Positions 20,347 through 32,700 of a stretch of DNA of 64,000 nt are shown in pieces. This DNA comes from Tenebrio molitor (Eukaryota > Arthropoda > Insecta > Coleoptera > Tenebrionidae), in the NCBI RefSeq assembly GCF_963966145.1, contig NC_091047.1:9114001-9178000 (forward strand). The letters run 5' to 3'. The notes below the pieces were generated by a model. That model was given only the letters and a program-made list of their open reading frames with translations, was not told where the DNA came from and ran no database searches. The stretch's first letter is position 1. Every line of letters begins with the position of its first letter. The position numbers and the translations under genes are program-made.

Positions 20347-21212
20347 TACAGGGTGTAATCGAAATACACGAAATAATTTTAACCGCGAGCTACTGGCTTC
20401 ATGTAGAACTCGGAAAAAATATTTAAAAATACTATGTCAAAAAATAAATTGACATTTAATTTTTAAGGTACAATTTTTATACATAGTTGCTTTTAGTGTT
20501 GTACGTTGTCCCACAACCTCGTAGGTAAAATTTCAGCACATTTTTAAAATACACCCTTGTATATCATGTTTTATAAAACGTACACCAATGCGGTTTCCTT
20601 GTTTTAAAGCATATTTCCTAGAGGTTACGTCGCATTGGCGTACATTTTATAAAATATGATATACAAGGGTGTATTTTAAAAATGTGCCGAAATTTTACCT
20701 ATGTGGTTGTGGGACAACGTAGATGACTACAAGCAACTACATACAGGGCAAGTCATGTAAGGTTTATTTCTGAATTTATTTTGTCCGCAACCAACAATAC
20801 TAATTACGCTGACCACTTGATACCGTTTATAATGTGTTTTAATTTAGTAATCAACGTAGGTATGTAATTTGGCTAAAAATGTCAAAGTGACAGTTGATGA
20901 ATTTAATTTTTGATTTCATTTTGACGTCATTTTGACATTTTTAGTCAAATTACATACCTACGTTGATTACTAAATTAAATCACATTATAAACGGTATCAA
21001 GGAGTCAGCGTCATCAGTATTTTTGGTTGCGTACAAAATAAATTCAGAAGTTAACCTTATGTGACTTGCCCTGTATAAAAAATTGTACCTCAAAAATTAA
21101 ATGTCAATTTATTTTTTGACAGAATTTTTTAAATATTTTTTCCGAGTTCTACATGAAGCCAATAGCTCGTGATTAAAATTATTCCGTGTACATATTTCGA
21201 TTACACCCTGTA
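20347..21212. mobile_element. Nested MITEs: long-TIR element with two inner palindromes
   Basis: Outer arms of about 135 bp (20347-20480 and 21076-21212) begin TACAGGGTGTAATCGAAAT and are inverted copies. Between them are a 262-bp palindrome (20481-20742, arms starting ACATAGTTGC) and a second TIR element (20742-21075) beginning TACAGGGCAAGTCATGTAAG and ending in its complement. The matching place upstream of GrD is empty, so the set inserted after the receptor duplication. Confidence 0.75.
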
Positions 21213-21722
21213 TGTAAATATAAGAAATTCATATCACGAGTTATATCAAACAGTTTAGGCAATTTACCTTCATGATTTTTTTTTTGTATTTATGAATAAT
21301 TGTGGCAATTGTAGTAATTTTGTGGCAGTAATAATTTAGTTTGTAAACGTTACAAATTTCCCGATTATTTTTTTATCCTTCTGTAGTTTTAATATACCCA
21401 GAAGAATGACTTAACCTTGCATTAATGCATTAATGTTTGACTGCAAAGATTAGCAAAAGGGTAGATGTAGATGTGTAGCTATGTACCTACTTAGTACAGT
21501 TCAAAATTATTTCAGCTAACAAACAGTTTAAATTAGCTTATACATACTCGTACATAAGTACTTCTTATTCTACTAAAAGATACGTAGTAAATATTAGAAG
21601 CAACACTCCTATTATTTTTCTATACCTAATATCAATTTTTAAAAATATTCTATTCTAATTAGGACAAATTTGAAGAAACAATTAAACATCCAATTTTAAA
21701 TATCTCGAGTTAGGCAAAAATC

Positions 21723-23184
21723 TTAAATCAGAAAAGAAGTTCTATTTGAGACGCAAGTCGTTGGTGACATTGTTTCCTGAAACTGAATCATAATAACGAT
21801 AAAAGTGGTTGAAGATCCGATCATCTGAAATTATTATTTAAACTATTATTCTGAAGATCACGCAGCCATCGTTCTTACATTAAATAGTAATCTTGCATCA
21901 ATGTTGAAGAGACCGCACAAAGTAAATTTAAATTTACTGTGGATTACTTGTTTTGAAAATGCCATCAATTTTTCTTCAATTTCTTCATTGTCATTTCTTA
22001 TTAGAATTTTATGTATTTTTCGTCCGATCACTTGAGCCTATAATTAAAACAGATGTTTCAAATATTCTGTACTAAAGTTGAGGTACACACTTCTTCGCTT
22101 GCCAAGTGACAAGTAATCGTGACGTGAAGAATTTCGTAAGTTTTGTAAAACCCCCAAGCCAACCAACAAGATGCCGAAAATGGTTTAGACGAATACTGAA
22201 ACGAAAATATTTGTTTACAACGGAACACGGAACACATAATTTTTAAATTAGTGTACCATCCAAGAGAAGTAAAATACTGAATAGAGGCTAATAAAAAACT
22301 GATGAGCCAATGCGGGCAGCATTTGAATGTTATAATTTAAATTGGTTTTTTGTGCAACGCTGCATAAAATTTCATGAATCTTCGCCAGAGTAATTATATT
22401 GTTTAGTATCTTGGGATCAGCTGACTTTTTTGCATTACGAACAACTAAAAAAATTTTTATGTAATAAATAACACAAAGAAACTGACTTACTTAGGGCCTT
22501 TGTTTTTACATGATATCCATTTAATTTGAATCTGATACTTTCCAGTTGTTGGTTAATCATTTTAAATCTTTCATATAGGAGCATTGCAGTGATCCCGAAC
22601 TGACTGTTCATGTCATATAAAGGTATCGTAGGATAAATGAATAAAATCCACATGGGTAGAGACAGCGAAGAAAAATGTTCAATTCTGACATTTTGAATCT
22701 GCATAGAGGCGATCAGCGCAACCATCATAAATCCGGAAAAAATTATTATTAACTGATAACATACAAAACGACCGTACCGAAATTTTTGTTTCATGTTCTT
22801 CAACAAATTGTCGACTTTATTGAGAGTTATCATTACGTTTTTCACGTGTTTCGTTCGCACAAAACTCATAAAATAAATCGTGTACAAGATGACAATACCA
22901 AAGATAAATTCGAATGTTATACCGAAATTTGAAACTTCATTGCGGTTTTTGTAGAATTTTTTGCCCACAACGGTATTGGAGTTTGTAACAATTGTGATAG
23001 CAAAACACAAAGAATAAATTGTCAAGAGTAAAGATGTTATTAAGTGCAATTTTCTCGAAGTGTAGAGAGTGTATTCACCCATTCTTTTTACGGGAAACAT
23101 CGGAAATACTCCTACAATTGTTGTTAACACAAATATCGGCAACAAACTTTCGTAGAAATGATTTGGCAGGGGCAGTCGTGCCAT
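21723..23184 (-). CDS. Gustatory receptor GrD
   Basis: Five minus-strand exons (23184-22491, 22420-22257, 22195-22091, 22037-21879, 21824-21723) encode 407 aa with the same exon lengths as GrB and GrC. It starts MARLPLPNHFYESLLPIF like GrC and carries FTLCGLFNIDARLLFN in exon 4, then the IMIQFQ-type C-terminal helix. The frame is open throughout. Flanking DNA from about 21500 to 23430 aligns with GrC flanks, marking a tandem segmental duplication. The ligand is unknown. Confidence 0.87.
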
Positions 23185-23441
23185 GGTTTGTTTTTCAAAC
23201 GAAACTGTGCTTCAGTTTCGTTCATTCTATTTTAAAACCCTCTTTATAAGGAATTTTTGTTGTAACCGAAGTAATTGTTTGATAAGTGAAACCCCTCGTA
23301 ATGTCTGTAAATATTAGAAATTCATATCAAGAGTTATTTCAAACAGTTTAGGCAATTTTTCTTTAGTACGTAGGTATTTATGAATAATTGTGGCGATATA
23401 GTAAATTTATGACAGTAATAACTAATAATAGTTATTTAATA

Positions 23442-23556
23442 AACTAGTTTGTTAATGAAGGCGATTAATAATCGAAACTGTTTAAAGCACGAACGAGTGT
23501 AGCGAGTGAGTGCCTTTAATAGTTGAGATTATTAATCGCCCATTAACAAACGAGTT
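23442..23556. repeat. Palindromic repeat, about 45-bp arms
   Basis: TTTGTTAATGAAGGCGATTA near 23448 is mirrored as TAATCGCCCATTAACAAA near 23530-23549, with a 25-bp loop containing CGAACGAGTGTAGCGAGTGA. It starts where GrD flank homology ends. Confidence 0.6.
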
Positions 23557-23560
23557 GATT

Positions 23561-24118
23561 ACAAAATTTTTTCGTTGACCGCAAACATTATTTTTTTGTG
23601 ACAAAATTTCAAATTGAAGCCAAATCAAAACCAATTTCATTTTTTTCGATAAAGATGAGACCTTATAAAATACCTTCACCCTTTTTTTGTCCTCAGGGTA
23701 GGCCATTTTTAAATTTTTCGACACATTCTATTCACTTTACCACAAAGAGTGTCAGAAGACGTCAACTCCATTCACATTCAATTTCACGTAAAAATCACGG
23801 TTGCTGAGAAAACCTAGTTACCTTTGAAAAATATGACATGCGAATTATAACCAAAAAGGTCGGCTTTTGAAAAAGTGAATTCATAATTGTGCAGTTATGG
23901 GGCTATAAAATATAGAAAACCTTGCTGCACTACCTACTGCAGTGTTGGTAAGTGCAAACAAGGCATGTTCGAGGTTGTTTATACATCAAAATATCAAAAT
24001 CGCAAAAATCGTTGATTAATGAAAATAGTGTATTAATGAGGTCCATTAATACACTATATTTTAGACAAAATAATTCATTAATATTGAAATTAACAAGCGG
24101 TCAACGGAAAAGAATTTT
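23561..24118. mobile_element. MITE-like element with CGTTGACCGC ends
   Basis: CAAAATTTTTTCGTTGACCG at the left pairs with the inverted CGGTCAACGGAAAAGAATTT at the right, about 24 bp with mismatches. It contains a perfect 14-bp hairpin (arms 24025-24038 and 24044-24057). No coding capacity is recognised, and it may form one composite with the palindrome just upstream. Confidence 0.45.
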
Positions 24119-24980
24119 ACCCTGTTTTCAAGGTATATTGAAAAAAGCAAATATTTCAAAAATATTTCAAGGATTGCAAAAAGTAACATTTTAAACAATT
24201 TTACTTACCTGCTAAGTTTTTCAAATCCCACAAAAACAATTCAGTTTTTATCATTTTATCTTTTGTTTTCAACTACTTACACAGGACAAATAACAAGCAT
24301 TAATTAATTAATCATTTTATTAAGAAATACCTATTGTAATATAATGTACTAAAATAAACGTATGAAATTTGAAATAGGTATACTAAACATGAACAAGTGT
24401 AGTCCACCGCAAATAAACGTAGAATACAGTAAATTAAAATTAAACATATGAAATATACCCACAACAATCATATGTAGACTTGACAAAAATGTATTACATA
24501 AACTAAAAATAAAAGTGTATTGTATACTAAAATTAAACGTGTGCAATTTACGGAAATTTATGGTAAATATTATGCAAAAAATGAACGTTGACGACGCGGA
24601 CATTTTCCAGTACATAACAGGTTTGATATACTGTATTGGCACATATGGTATGGCTCATTATTACACATTTTCTATACCATTCACTGTTGCTGGGGATGTG
24701 CACTCATGAAGAGAAGTAATTTTCCCTTTGGGGATTTGGGGTCCATTCTCCACTACTGCAACAAGAAAGATGCGAAATTAAAAGTACTGTTTGCTTTTAC
24801 TTAGGTATTTACATCTCTCTATGAAACATCTCTTTTTGTTCCCTTGATTCAAATTTTATTGTTATTGGTATAATTCCCATATATATTATTGAGATTTGTG
24901 CTGGCCCTTCATCCCTATAGGATTGTCTGGATACATGAAATGGATCAAAACCCTGAATTATTACTCTTCCCTCTCCAGTA
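24119..24980. other. Non-coding interval
   Basis: AT-rich DNA. From 24350 to 24560 short phrases such as AAATTAAACGT and AAATAAACGTA recur irregularly, suggesting an eroded repeat. No gene is recognised. Confidence 0.35.
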
Positions 24981-25734
24981 TACAGGATGATTCATCTTTT
25001 ACCGCCGGTGGCAAAATTGACCTTAAAAATTATGATTTCACTTTCATATTTTGCAGACCTAATTTATTATCCATAAGGCACATAATATCAAAAAATGAAA
25101 TGTATAAGTTAATTAGGTTAAATTTTGCCATTTTCTCAATTATTAATTGTTTAATTTATTCAACCTTGTAGTATATGCACACTCAGGTATTTTCACACAA
25201 TTTTACCATGTTAAATTAATTTTAGCGTATGGTATTATTGAAATAAACGCATTTTGATATTCAAATTTGTATTTGCTTCATGATTTACGACATAATGTCC
25301 AAATATCTTAACAATAAGATTTATTAGAAGATTTTTATTGCCACAGCAGGGGGTCCTTTGTAAAATCGAAGAAATTCGCCTAAGCAGGTCAGTTTTACAA
25401 GGTAGTCATTGTTAGAGAAAATTTACAACACTAAAAGCCAACAACCATCAATAAAGGCAACTTTTCCATTAAAATCGATTTAATTCAAAAACTATCAAAC
25501 ATTTTTCGAAACGGATTGCAGATATTGATTTTATACGCCATTAGCCACATTCTGATGCAAAAATTTGAACAACAGTTTTTTATAAATATCTGCTCAATAA
25601 AAAAATTTTTTTTGAAATAAATTGTACCGGTCGAAAGTAAATTTTTCGACAAATCAAGTCTGTAAATTTTATAAATTTTTCTCAATTCTTAAGGGTCATT
25701 TTGCCACCGGCGGTAAAAGATGAATCAGCCTGTA
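24981..25734. mobile_element. MITE-like element, TIR with TTTTACCGCCGGTGGCAAAA
   Basis: Both ends are TACAGG(A/C)TGATTCATC followed by TTTTACCGCCGGTGGCAAAA, inverted, with about 45 bp of arm. TA occurs at each boundary. The 754-bp element has no coding region I recognise. Confidence 0.75.
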
Positions 25735-25746
25735 TATTCGGGTTTC

Positions 25747-26077
25747 TACAGAGTTATTCTAAATGATTGTAGTCGAAGTAGGCGTGAAAACTGAATGTAA
25801 AATTTATGGTTGCCGCTCCACATAAAAAAATCATCAAAATGATGTGTTAAATTGGGTGCAAAACAACTCAATATTTTAAAAATTGATTGTAGAACAGTTC
25901 AATATTTCTGGATTCAATCGTTAATTTAACAAAAATAAATAAAATCCTCATCACCGCACTTTTCACCTAAAAAATGACAGTGACAGCGACACAACTGACA
26001 GTTCACATGAAAGCGGCAAAAACGTAATAACATGGGCATGGCCTACTTCGACTACAATCATTTAGAATAACCCTGTA
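25747..26077. mobile_element. MITE-like element, TIR TTATTCTAAATGATTGTAGT
   Basis: The left end TACAGAG and right end TACAGGG are followed by TTATTCTAAATGATTGTAGT and CGAAGTAGGC, inverted, with about 38-bp arms. Total 331 bp, lying 12 bp after the previous element. Confidence 0.75.
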
Positions 26078-26395
26078 TAAAACCAGCACACCCTAATTGT
26101 ACGTCGAAATATATTTTGCGCTTCTTCTTCAGCGTCAACTGGAATGATTTTAGTTCTTTTAAGAGGGATTTTTGTACACCGAAATGTTTTTCTTCCATTT
26201 TTTGCTATCTGCAATTGATGAACAATTGATAGGTACACAGAAAATAAGGTCGGGTCGGATAGGTGCTGTCAAACCAGGCTGTGCAGCCACTCGCGTCTAG
26301 CGTCGTGTGCTGCTTGCTGCAGTTGTGTCCGTGAATTGCGTGCAGGCAGCTGCAGTCTGGGGCCACAGAACCCTGGGGCTGACACCCTGAGCTCA

Positions 26396-26628
26396 CAGGG
26401 CTTGCGAGAATTCATTTAACATTTAACACATAGCCAAAGCACTGGCACAGCACGCGCCGCTCGGTGATCAGAAATTGCGGCGGCCCCAGATGTCACACAT
26501 CATTTTTCAGGTCAGCTCAGGTCAGGTCAGGTGTAGTCGGCGTTTTAATTTTCAATATTTAAAATCCACGCTTAAACAGTTAGGGGCGGAGCGTGCTTAG
26601 GCTATGTGCTAAATGCATTCTCGCACAG
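26396..26628. repeat. Imperfect inverted repeat upstream of LTV1
   Basis: CAGGGCTTGCGAGAATTCAT at 26396 pairs, inverted, with ATGCATTCTCGCACAGGG near 26613-26630, extended by ACACATAGCCAAAGCA against TGCTTAGGCTATGTGC. Short direct CAGGT repeats (AGGTCAGGTCAGGTG) lie between. The block is GC-rich and close to the LTV1 start. Confidence 0.45.
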
Positions 26629-26799
26629 GGCTGACAGCGTGGAGGTGACAGTCACGTGACAGTTCTTAAATGACAGATGGTATTTTACTTTACAACTTTG
26701 CAACGTGGTTCCGGTTTTTAATTTAGTCTATGTTAATTGAATAAACTGATAATTTGCCAAGAATTACTGTAGAAGACAGGTTATAAACATTATTTAAAA

Positions 26800-29700
26800 A
26801 TGGTACGTAATTTTTAAATAAATACCTCCCACATTATTTTTAAGGTTATGTTTAATGAAATCATTTTAGCCTAAAAAGACGAGAAAATTTATTGATAAAA
26901 AGAAAGCGATTAGCTTCCAATTAGTACACCGCAGTCAACAAGACCCTTTAATCGCTGATGAAAATGCCCCTCAACGCGTCCTTTTACCTCTTACTGCAAA
27001 AGAGTCGACAAACTCTAAAGAACAGCGTTTGGAGGAACAACATAAATATGGAATTTATTATAATGATGATAGCAACTATTTAGAGCATTTGAAAGATTCA
27101 AAAGACAACCAAGTTGAGTGGCCAGATTATGTTGATAAAACTCTCAAAGAAAAGAAAGTGAAACTACAGTTACCTCCAACAGTTTTTGCTTCAAAACATG
27201 AAGAAAAAGAGGGAATGTTGAGCAGAGCTGCTCCTGTCTCAGGTTAATAATTTACCAAAATTTTAATGGGTTTGTTTACTTTTATAATTCACAGGGCCTC
27301 AGCTTCATTTAGATCCTGATGTTGTGGCTGCTATGGATGAAGATTTTGATTACTCAGATCCAGAGAATCAATTAGAGGATAATTTTATTGAATTGGCTGA
27401 TGGTGTAGCATCTGATCAAGAATTTGATGATGAATTTGAAATGGGATCAGATTTTGGAAGTGAAGAAATGGATGATGTTGCTTCACTACCAGGTTCCCAA
27501 CAGTCCTTCAATGAAGAGGAAACTAAATCTAGATTTACCAACTACTCTATGACTAGCTCAGTTATTAGAAGAAATGAACAACTCACTTTATTAGATGATC
27601 GTTTTGAGAAAGTAATATTATAAACCTTGTCATAAAAGTGAATATTAATGTTTCTTGCCTAGATGTATGCTGATTATGATGAAAATGAGATTGGCCCCCT
27701 AGATTGTGAAGAAATAGAAGGTCATGTTCCTGAAAGTTCTGATATTCTGTTACAATATGCCCAAGAATTTGAAAAAAGCCAGCAGAGAGAAAAATTAGAT
27801 AAAGAAGCTATTATGACTAAAATTAGTGAAGTTTTAGATAGTGATTCAGAATGCGAAGAAGAAATGGTATACATGCCTGTTCCAGAAAAGGAAAAATGGG
27901 ATTGTGAATCTATTTTAAGCACATACTCAAATATTTATAATCATCCAAAGTTAATCAGAGAATTACCAGTAAGTATTTTATAGTCTTCTGTAACGTTCTG
28001 GACATTTAAGTCTTGTAATTATCATGTTGAAACAGCTAACAAGGAAGTGTCACATGATTTAATCTTTGACAATAACATTGTTAGCTACAATTATATAATA
28101 AATTTTTAAACCTGGCATGTACAAGTACTTATCACATTAATTTTATAATTTTATTAGAGGGTTTTGTGTACCTACACAATACAAATATAATATAGTAATT
28201 CATAACTTAAATAAGAAATCTAAAAATAATCATTGAAACGTCTGTATTTTAGTTACACAATTCACAAACACTGAAATACTTTCATCTTGCGAATTGAAAA
28301 TATCAATAATAGCAGTTACTTCTGGTCTATTTGCGAGAGGCATGATAAAAAACATATTTCGCAGTTATGTTTGAATTATCAAACGTACAATTGCGAGCAT
28401 AAAATTTTGGTAGTCAATGTCATTGCCTAAGATGCTCTCTTGTGAAACGAACGTGTGGATGTCAAATAGCTGTCTTGTTTATGACATTCACGTCAGTGTT
28501 TTCTGTCAACTTCGAGCCACTTGTAAGAGCATTCTCATGAAAATAAGTTAAAGTAACAATTTAGCAAATATTTATTATAACGCAAACAACATCAAAACTA
28601 TGAAATTAGTATTTAGTCATTTCTCCGTTGGCCTCGTAAACTTTAAGTAGTCGGTTGGGCATGGACAGACATAAATTTGTAAAATAATGCCGGGGTAAAT
28701 CATGCCATGCCTCACTAATTGCAGTCAAGAGTTGATCTTTGTTTTCAAATCTCACTCGGCGCCTTTTCATGCTTTTAACTACTGCAGCCCACATATTTTC
28801 GATCGGGTTTAAGTCAGGGCTCAAACTCGGCCAGTCAAGAACGTTGATACCATGGTTTTGAAACCATTCTGAGACCCTGTGAGCGGTATGCACCGGACAG
28901 TTATCTTGCTGGAAGACAAAGTTATCTTCCGGATAGACAACCCTTACTGAAGGCACCATAATTTCTTCCAAAATCCTGGTATAAATGTGACTTGTAAGGC
29001 GTTCTTCAATGTGTACGATTACCCCAGGACTCTTTGCGGAAACCCAAGCCCACATATTTACCGAGAATCTACCACTATTATCATTTTTGTGCACATATTT
29101 CGGGTTGTACCTTTGATTCCTCGGTCTATAAACGCGCATTCGTCCATTCTAAGCTGACTGAAAAACTTTTTCGTCGCTAAATATTACGTTTTCCCAAAAA
29201 TCGTTTCCTCGTAACATGTATTCCAGCGCAAATGCCAGTCTTGCCTCTTTATGTCTAGGTGTAAGTCGTATTTTAGTGGCAGCTGAAAATTTTTTTAACC
29301 TTGTCTCTCTTATGCGACGACGAGCGGTGTGGACAGAAGCGGGAAAATTAGTTAAGTTTCGCGCCTCCACCGCTGTTGTAAAAGGATTATTTTCAATTTC
29401 TTCAATCAGTGCCCGGTCATTTTGCTCTGTTGGGGCTCGAGGACGTCGGGAACCTACTTTTCTATCTAACGACCCCGTTTCTCTCCATTTTCGACTTATG
29501 AAATTGACGGAACTTCTTACGAGCCCCAACTGATCAGCTATCCTAACTTCAGAAAATCCTCTCTCCAGCATGGTAATTATTTTCACTTTGTTGAAATAAG
29601 AGACTGGCGCCATAATAGAATATTTGTTTAAAAATTAAATAAATTAGTTTTTGGCGTGGTGTTTTGACATTTATATTTATTTTTGAAAGAACGTTGACAA

Positions 29701-32700
29701 GACAAAATTACACAGAGAAACTTTTTGTTTTTTGACAAAGAGATGAAGTTTCAAAATGACATTGCCTACCAAAATTTAATGCTCGCAATTGTACTTACGA
29801 TAAACGTTGTTTAAAAATAGTTATTTATGTAACAAGTGAGTAAAGTAATATTTTTTTTACGAGAAGGAAAGTTTGCCGCACGAGCGCAAATCCGCCGAGT
29901 AAAAAAAAGATACTTTACTAACGTGTTGCATACAAAAAAAATTTGGCACCCGTAAGTTTGAATAACTATTTTTGTTCGACACTGTCAGAATTTGAGAATT
30001 TTCACCTGTGTGAACTTGTGGGCCTTTAAAACGCAAGTTAAACGAGCGTTTAAATTGGCCCACTCACGTCATAAAGAGCACAGTTTACACACGAACTCAT
30101 TGAACAATATATGTACTAAATTATGAATGAAAACTTTTATTATTGCGTTAAAAATGACACGGTACGGCACTTTTTTTAACGCAAATGCGTGAAAAAATGA
30201 ACCGCTGGGGCACTTTTTAAACCTTCTGGACTGCTTCAAAAATCACATAGGTATTTTATGAATGCAAATGAATGAAAAATCTTGCAAATTTTTTGACGGA
30301 CGTGAAAAAAACAAGATTTTAATTGACTATGTTTTCATGTGTTGGTTTTTCCACAACTTCTAACTAAAAGTTTTTCTATGTAGAGAAACAAGTGTTTTTT
30401 TTTCAGAGAAAACGTCTAAAACGATGGTTAATTCTCCACCTATTATGTATCTAGTATCAACTCATCTAACTGACTTTTTTATTATATTGGTACATATATT
30501 ATAAATTGTCATTAATCTCTTTTGACTAAACTTACTAATGGAGTAAGTCTGCTTCCTACAAACAATTCGCTTGAGTATGTACTTCTTTTTCCGAATTAAT
30601 CGTTTTGTATCTCCAGTAAAGAGTGTTTCTGCGACATTAAAACGGTCGCTTATCAAATTTGTTATCAATATTAGATAAATAAGTAAAAACCACATGAGGA
30701 GGAAGCGGTCAAAATTTTTCCAACCGGATTAAGTCTCTCTGACCGCGATTAAGGCTGTGAACATTATTCCAGTTAACATCCAATTTGATACCGGATATTT
30801 TGAAGAAACCGAAATTCTTGTTTGACTTTAACGGCTAAATGTTACTTCCTCATAACATATCTTAACTATTTAGTCTGCCTGAAACTGGCAGAATAAATTG
30901 TGTACATGATAACCGTTCTTAAAATAAACTTGGAACAAATTCTCTAAAGTTTGATACCCTATTGATTGAAAAATCAGTCGTCATAAAAACATAAAAAAGT
31001 GTGCACCGAGTACTCTAATTTTTTTGTATTAGAAGATAACATTGAGATAATTCTTTGATCGAAGCACATTTCAAGGAAAATTAAATAAAGGAACTGTACC
31101 AAACGCGAATGTGTATCGTTGATTAGACATTTCTCTCATCAAAATAATTTAATAAACAATCTTTCTTTTTACATTTTAATTCACAATAAAGATATATTAG
31201 ATTATAGATAACAATTATAGATATTAATTGTTGAATTAAAAATATTAATTTCCAATTAATTTTTATTATTCCAAAATCGGAGTTAAGATTAGGAAAACAT
31301 TTTTTCACGTTTTTTTTTTTCTCCAATTATTGCTATTTATCAAAACATGGAGTAATTGGTATTTCAAAAGAACCAGCTGGAAGTAAAAATTTCGCTTTGT
31401 TTGATTATTTTGTTTTACTGTAGGTCACTGGATAATAAAAGAAAGGTCAGCAAACCAGCAGCCCGTAATAAAAATTTTGCGCACTTTTTGATGATTACAC
31501 TCGCTCTGATTTGTAGTTAATAAAGGTCATCATTAATTAGTGTCAACATTCCACATATCTTGGTGTTTTTGTTCCGTGTAATCCTTTTATCTACTGTTGG
31601 GTTTAGTCACTCCCTATTTTTGTTTTGTTTAAATATGTTTGTATTGGTACAATTTATAGCATGGCCATGAGAAAAACGTATGTTTAATTTGGTCCAGAGA
31701 AATGTTCAATTCAGTTTTTTGTGTCGCAAATCAAATTATGTAGTGTACCTAAATGTAAATACACATTTGACAGTAAACTGTTTTACACTGAACGCATAAA
31801 TAGTTTATTGTTTTTTGATAACTATTAGACGGGAAATATATTTTTCTATGTAATGAAGTGTTTATGACAGGAAAGTGTCATGAAATTACTGTTTTTGTAT
31901 TTAAAACATATTGTTTATTATGAAAAAGTCAACTTTTTAAATTTTATACCGGCTTCTAATCAATTGTAAGACATTTATTATTTTTTTATTCCAGTGGGGT
32001 GCATACAGTCCACACATCGGCCGCGCTGCTTCGCTAAAATATTTTGACTATTTTCAAAGACTACAACCGAGACACGTACAAGAATTACAGTATAATAAAT
32101 AAACATCACAAAAATATTGATTTTATTTTTGGTGGTTCATCGATAACTAACTACTTATATCGAGCCCGATGTTTACAAAAAATATAAAATTGTGATAATA
32201 CAATGTTTAAACAGTGATTTTAATGATAAAATGAACACTTTCACTTTGTTACACAAGACGAATTAATTTTCGATAAAGTATCTTCAGATGTTAGGTAAAG
32301 ACGTTGTAAGATTGTACATATTGTGTACTGTATCTGTTGACGGGAGTTGCTGATGTACCTATTGAAGTATTCGTTGTATTGTAATTTATCAGAGATCACA
32401 ATAATATTATTTATCAAAGAACACGTGCTCTAATTCGGTCAAGTTTTTAGTTTATATGTCCCGATTAGGTACATATATCGCTCAATTTTTAAGAACGCAA
32501 AACCTTCGTGACCTATGTTATTAGAGATAACTAAACAATAATCAATGAATGATTAAAATCTTAAATACGTCAGATGATTCACTTGTTTATTGTAATTGCC
32601 GGAATTTTCAATATTTTCGCTATAAAAGGTATCGTTTTGTTACAGAAAAAGAAAATTGAAATCGACAAGAAAACCGGAATCCCAAAATACATCATTCATA

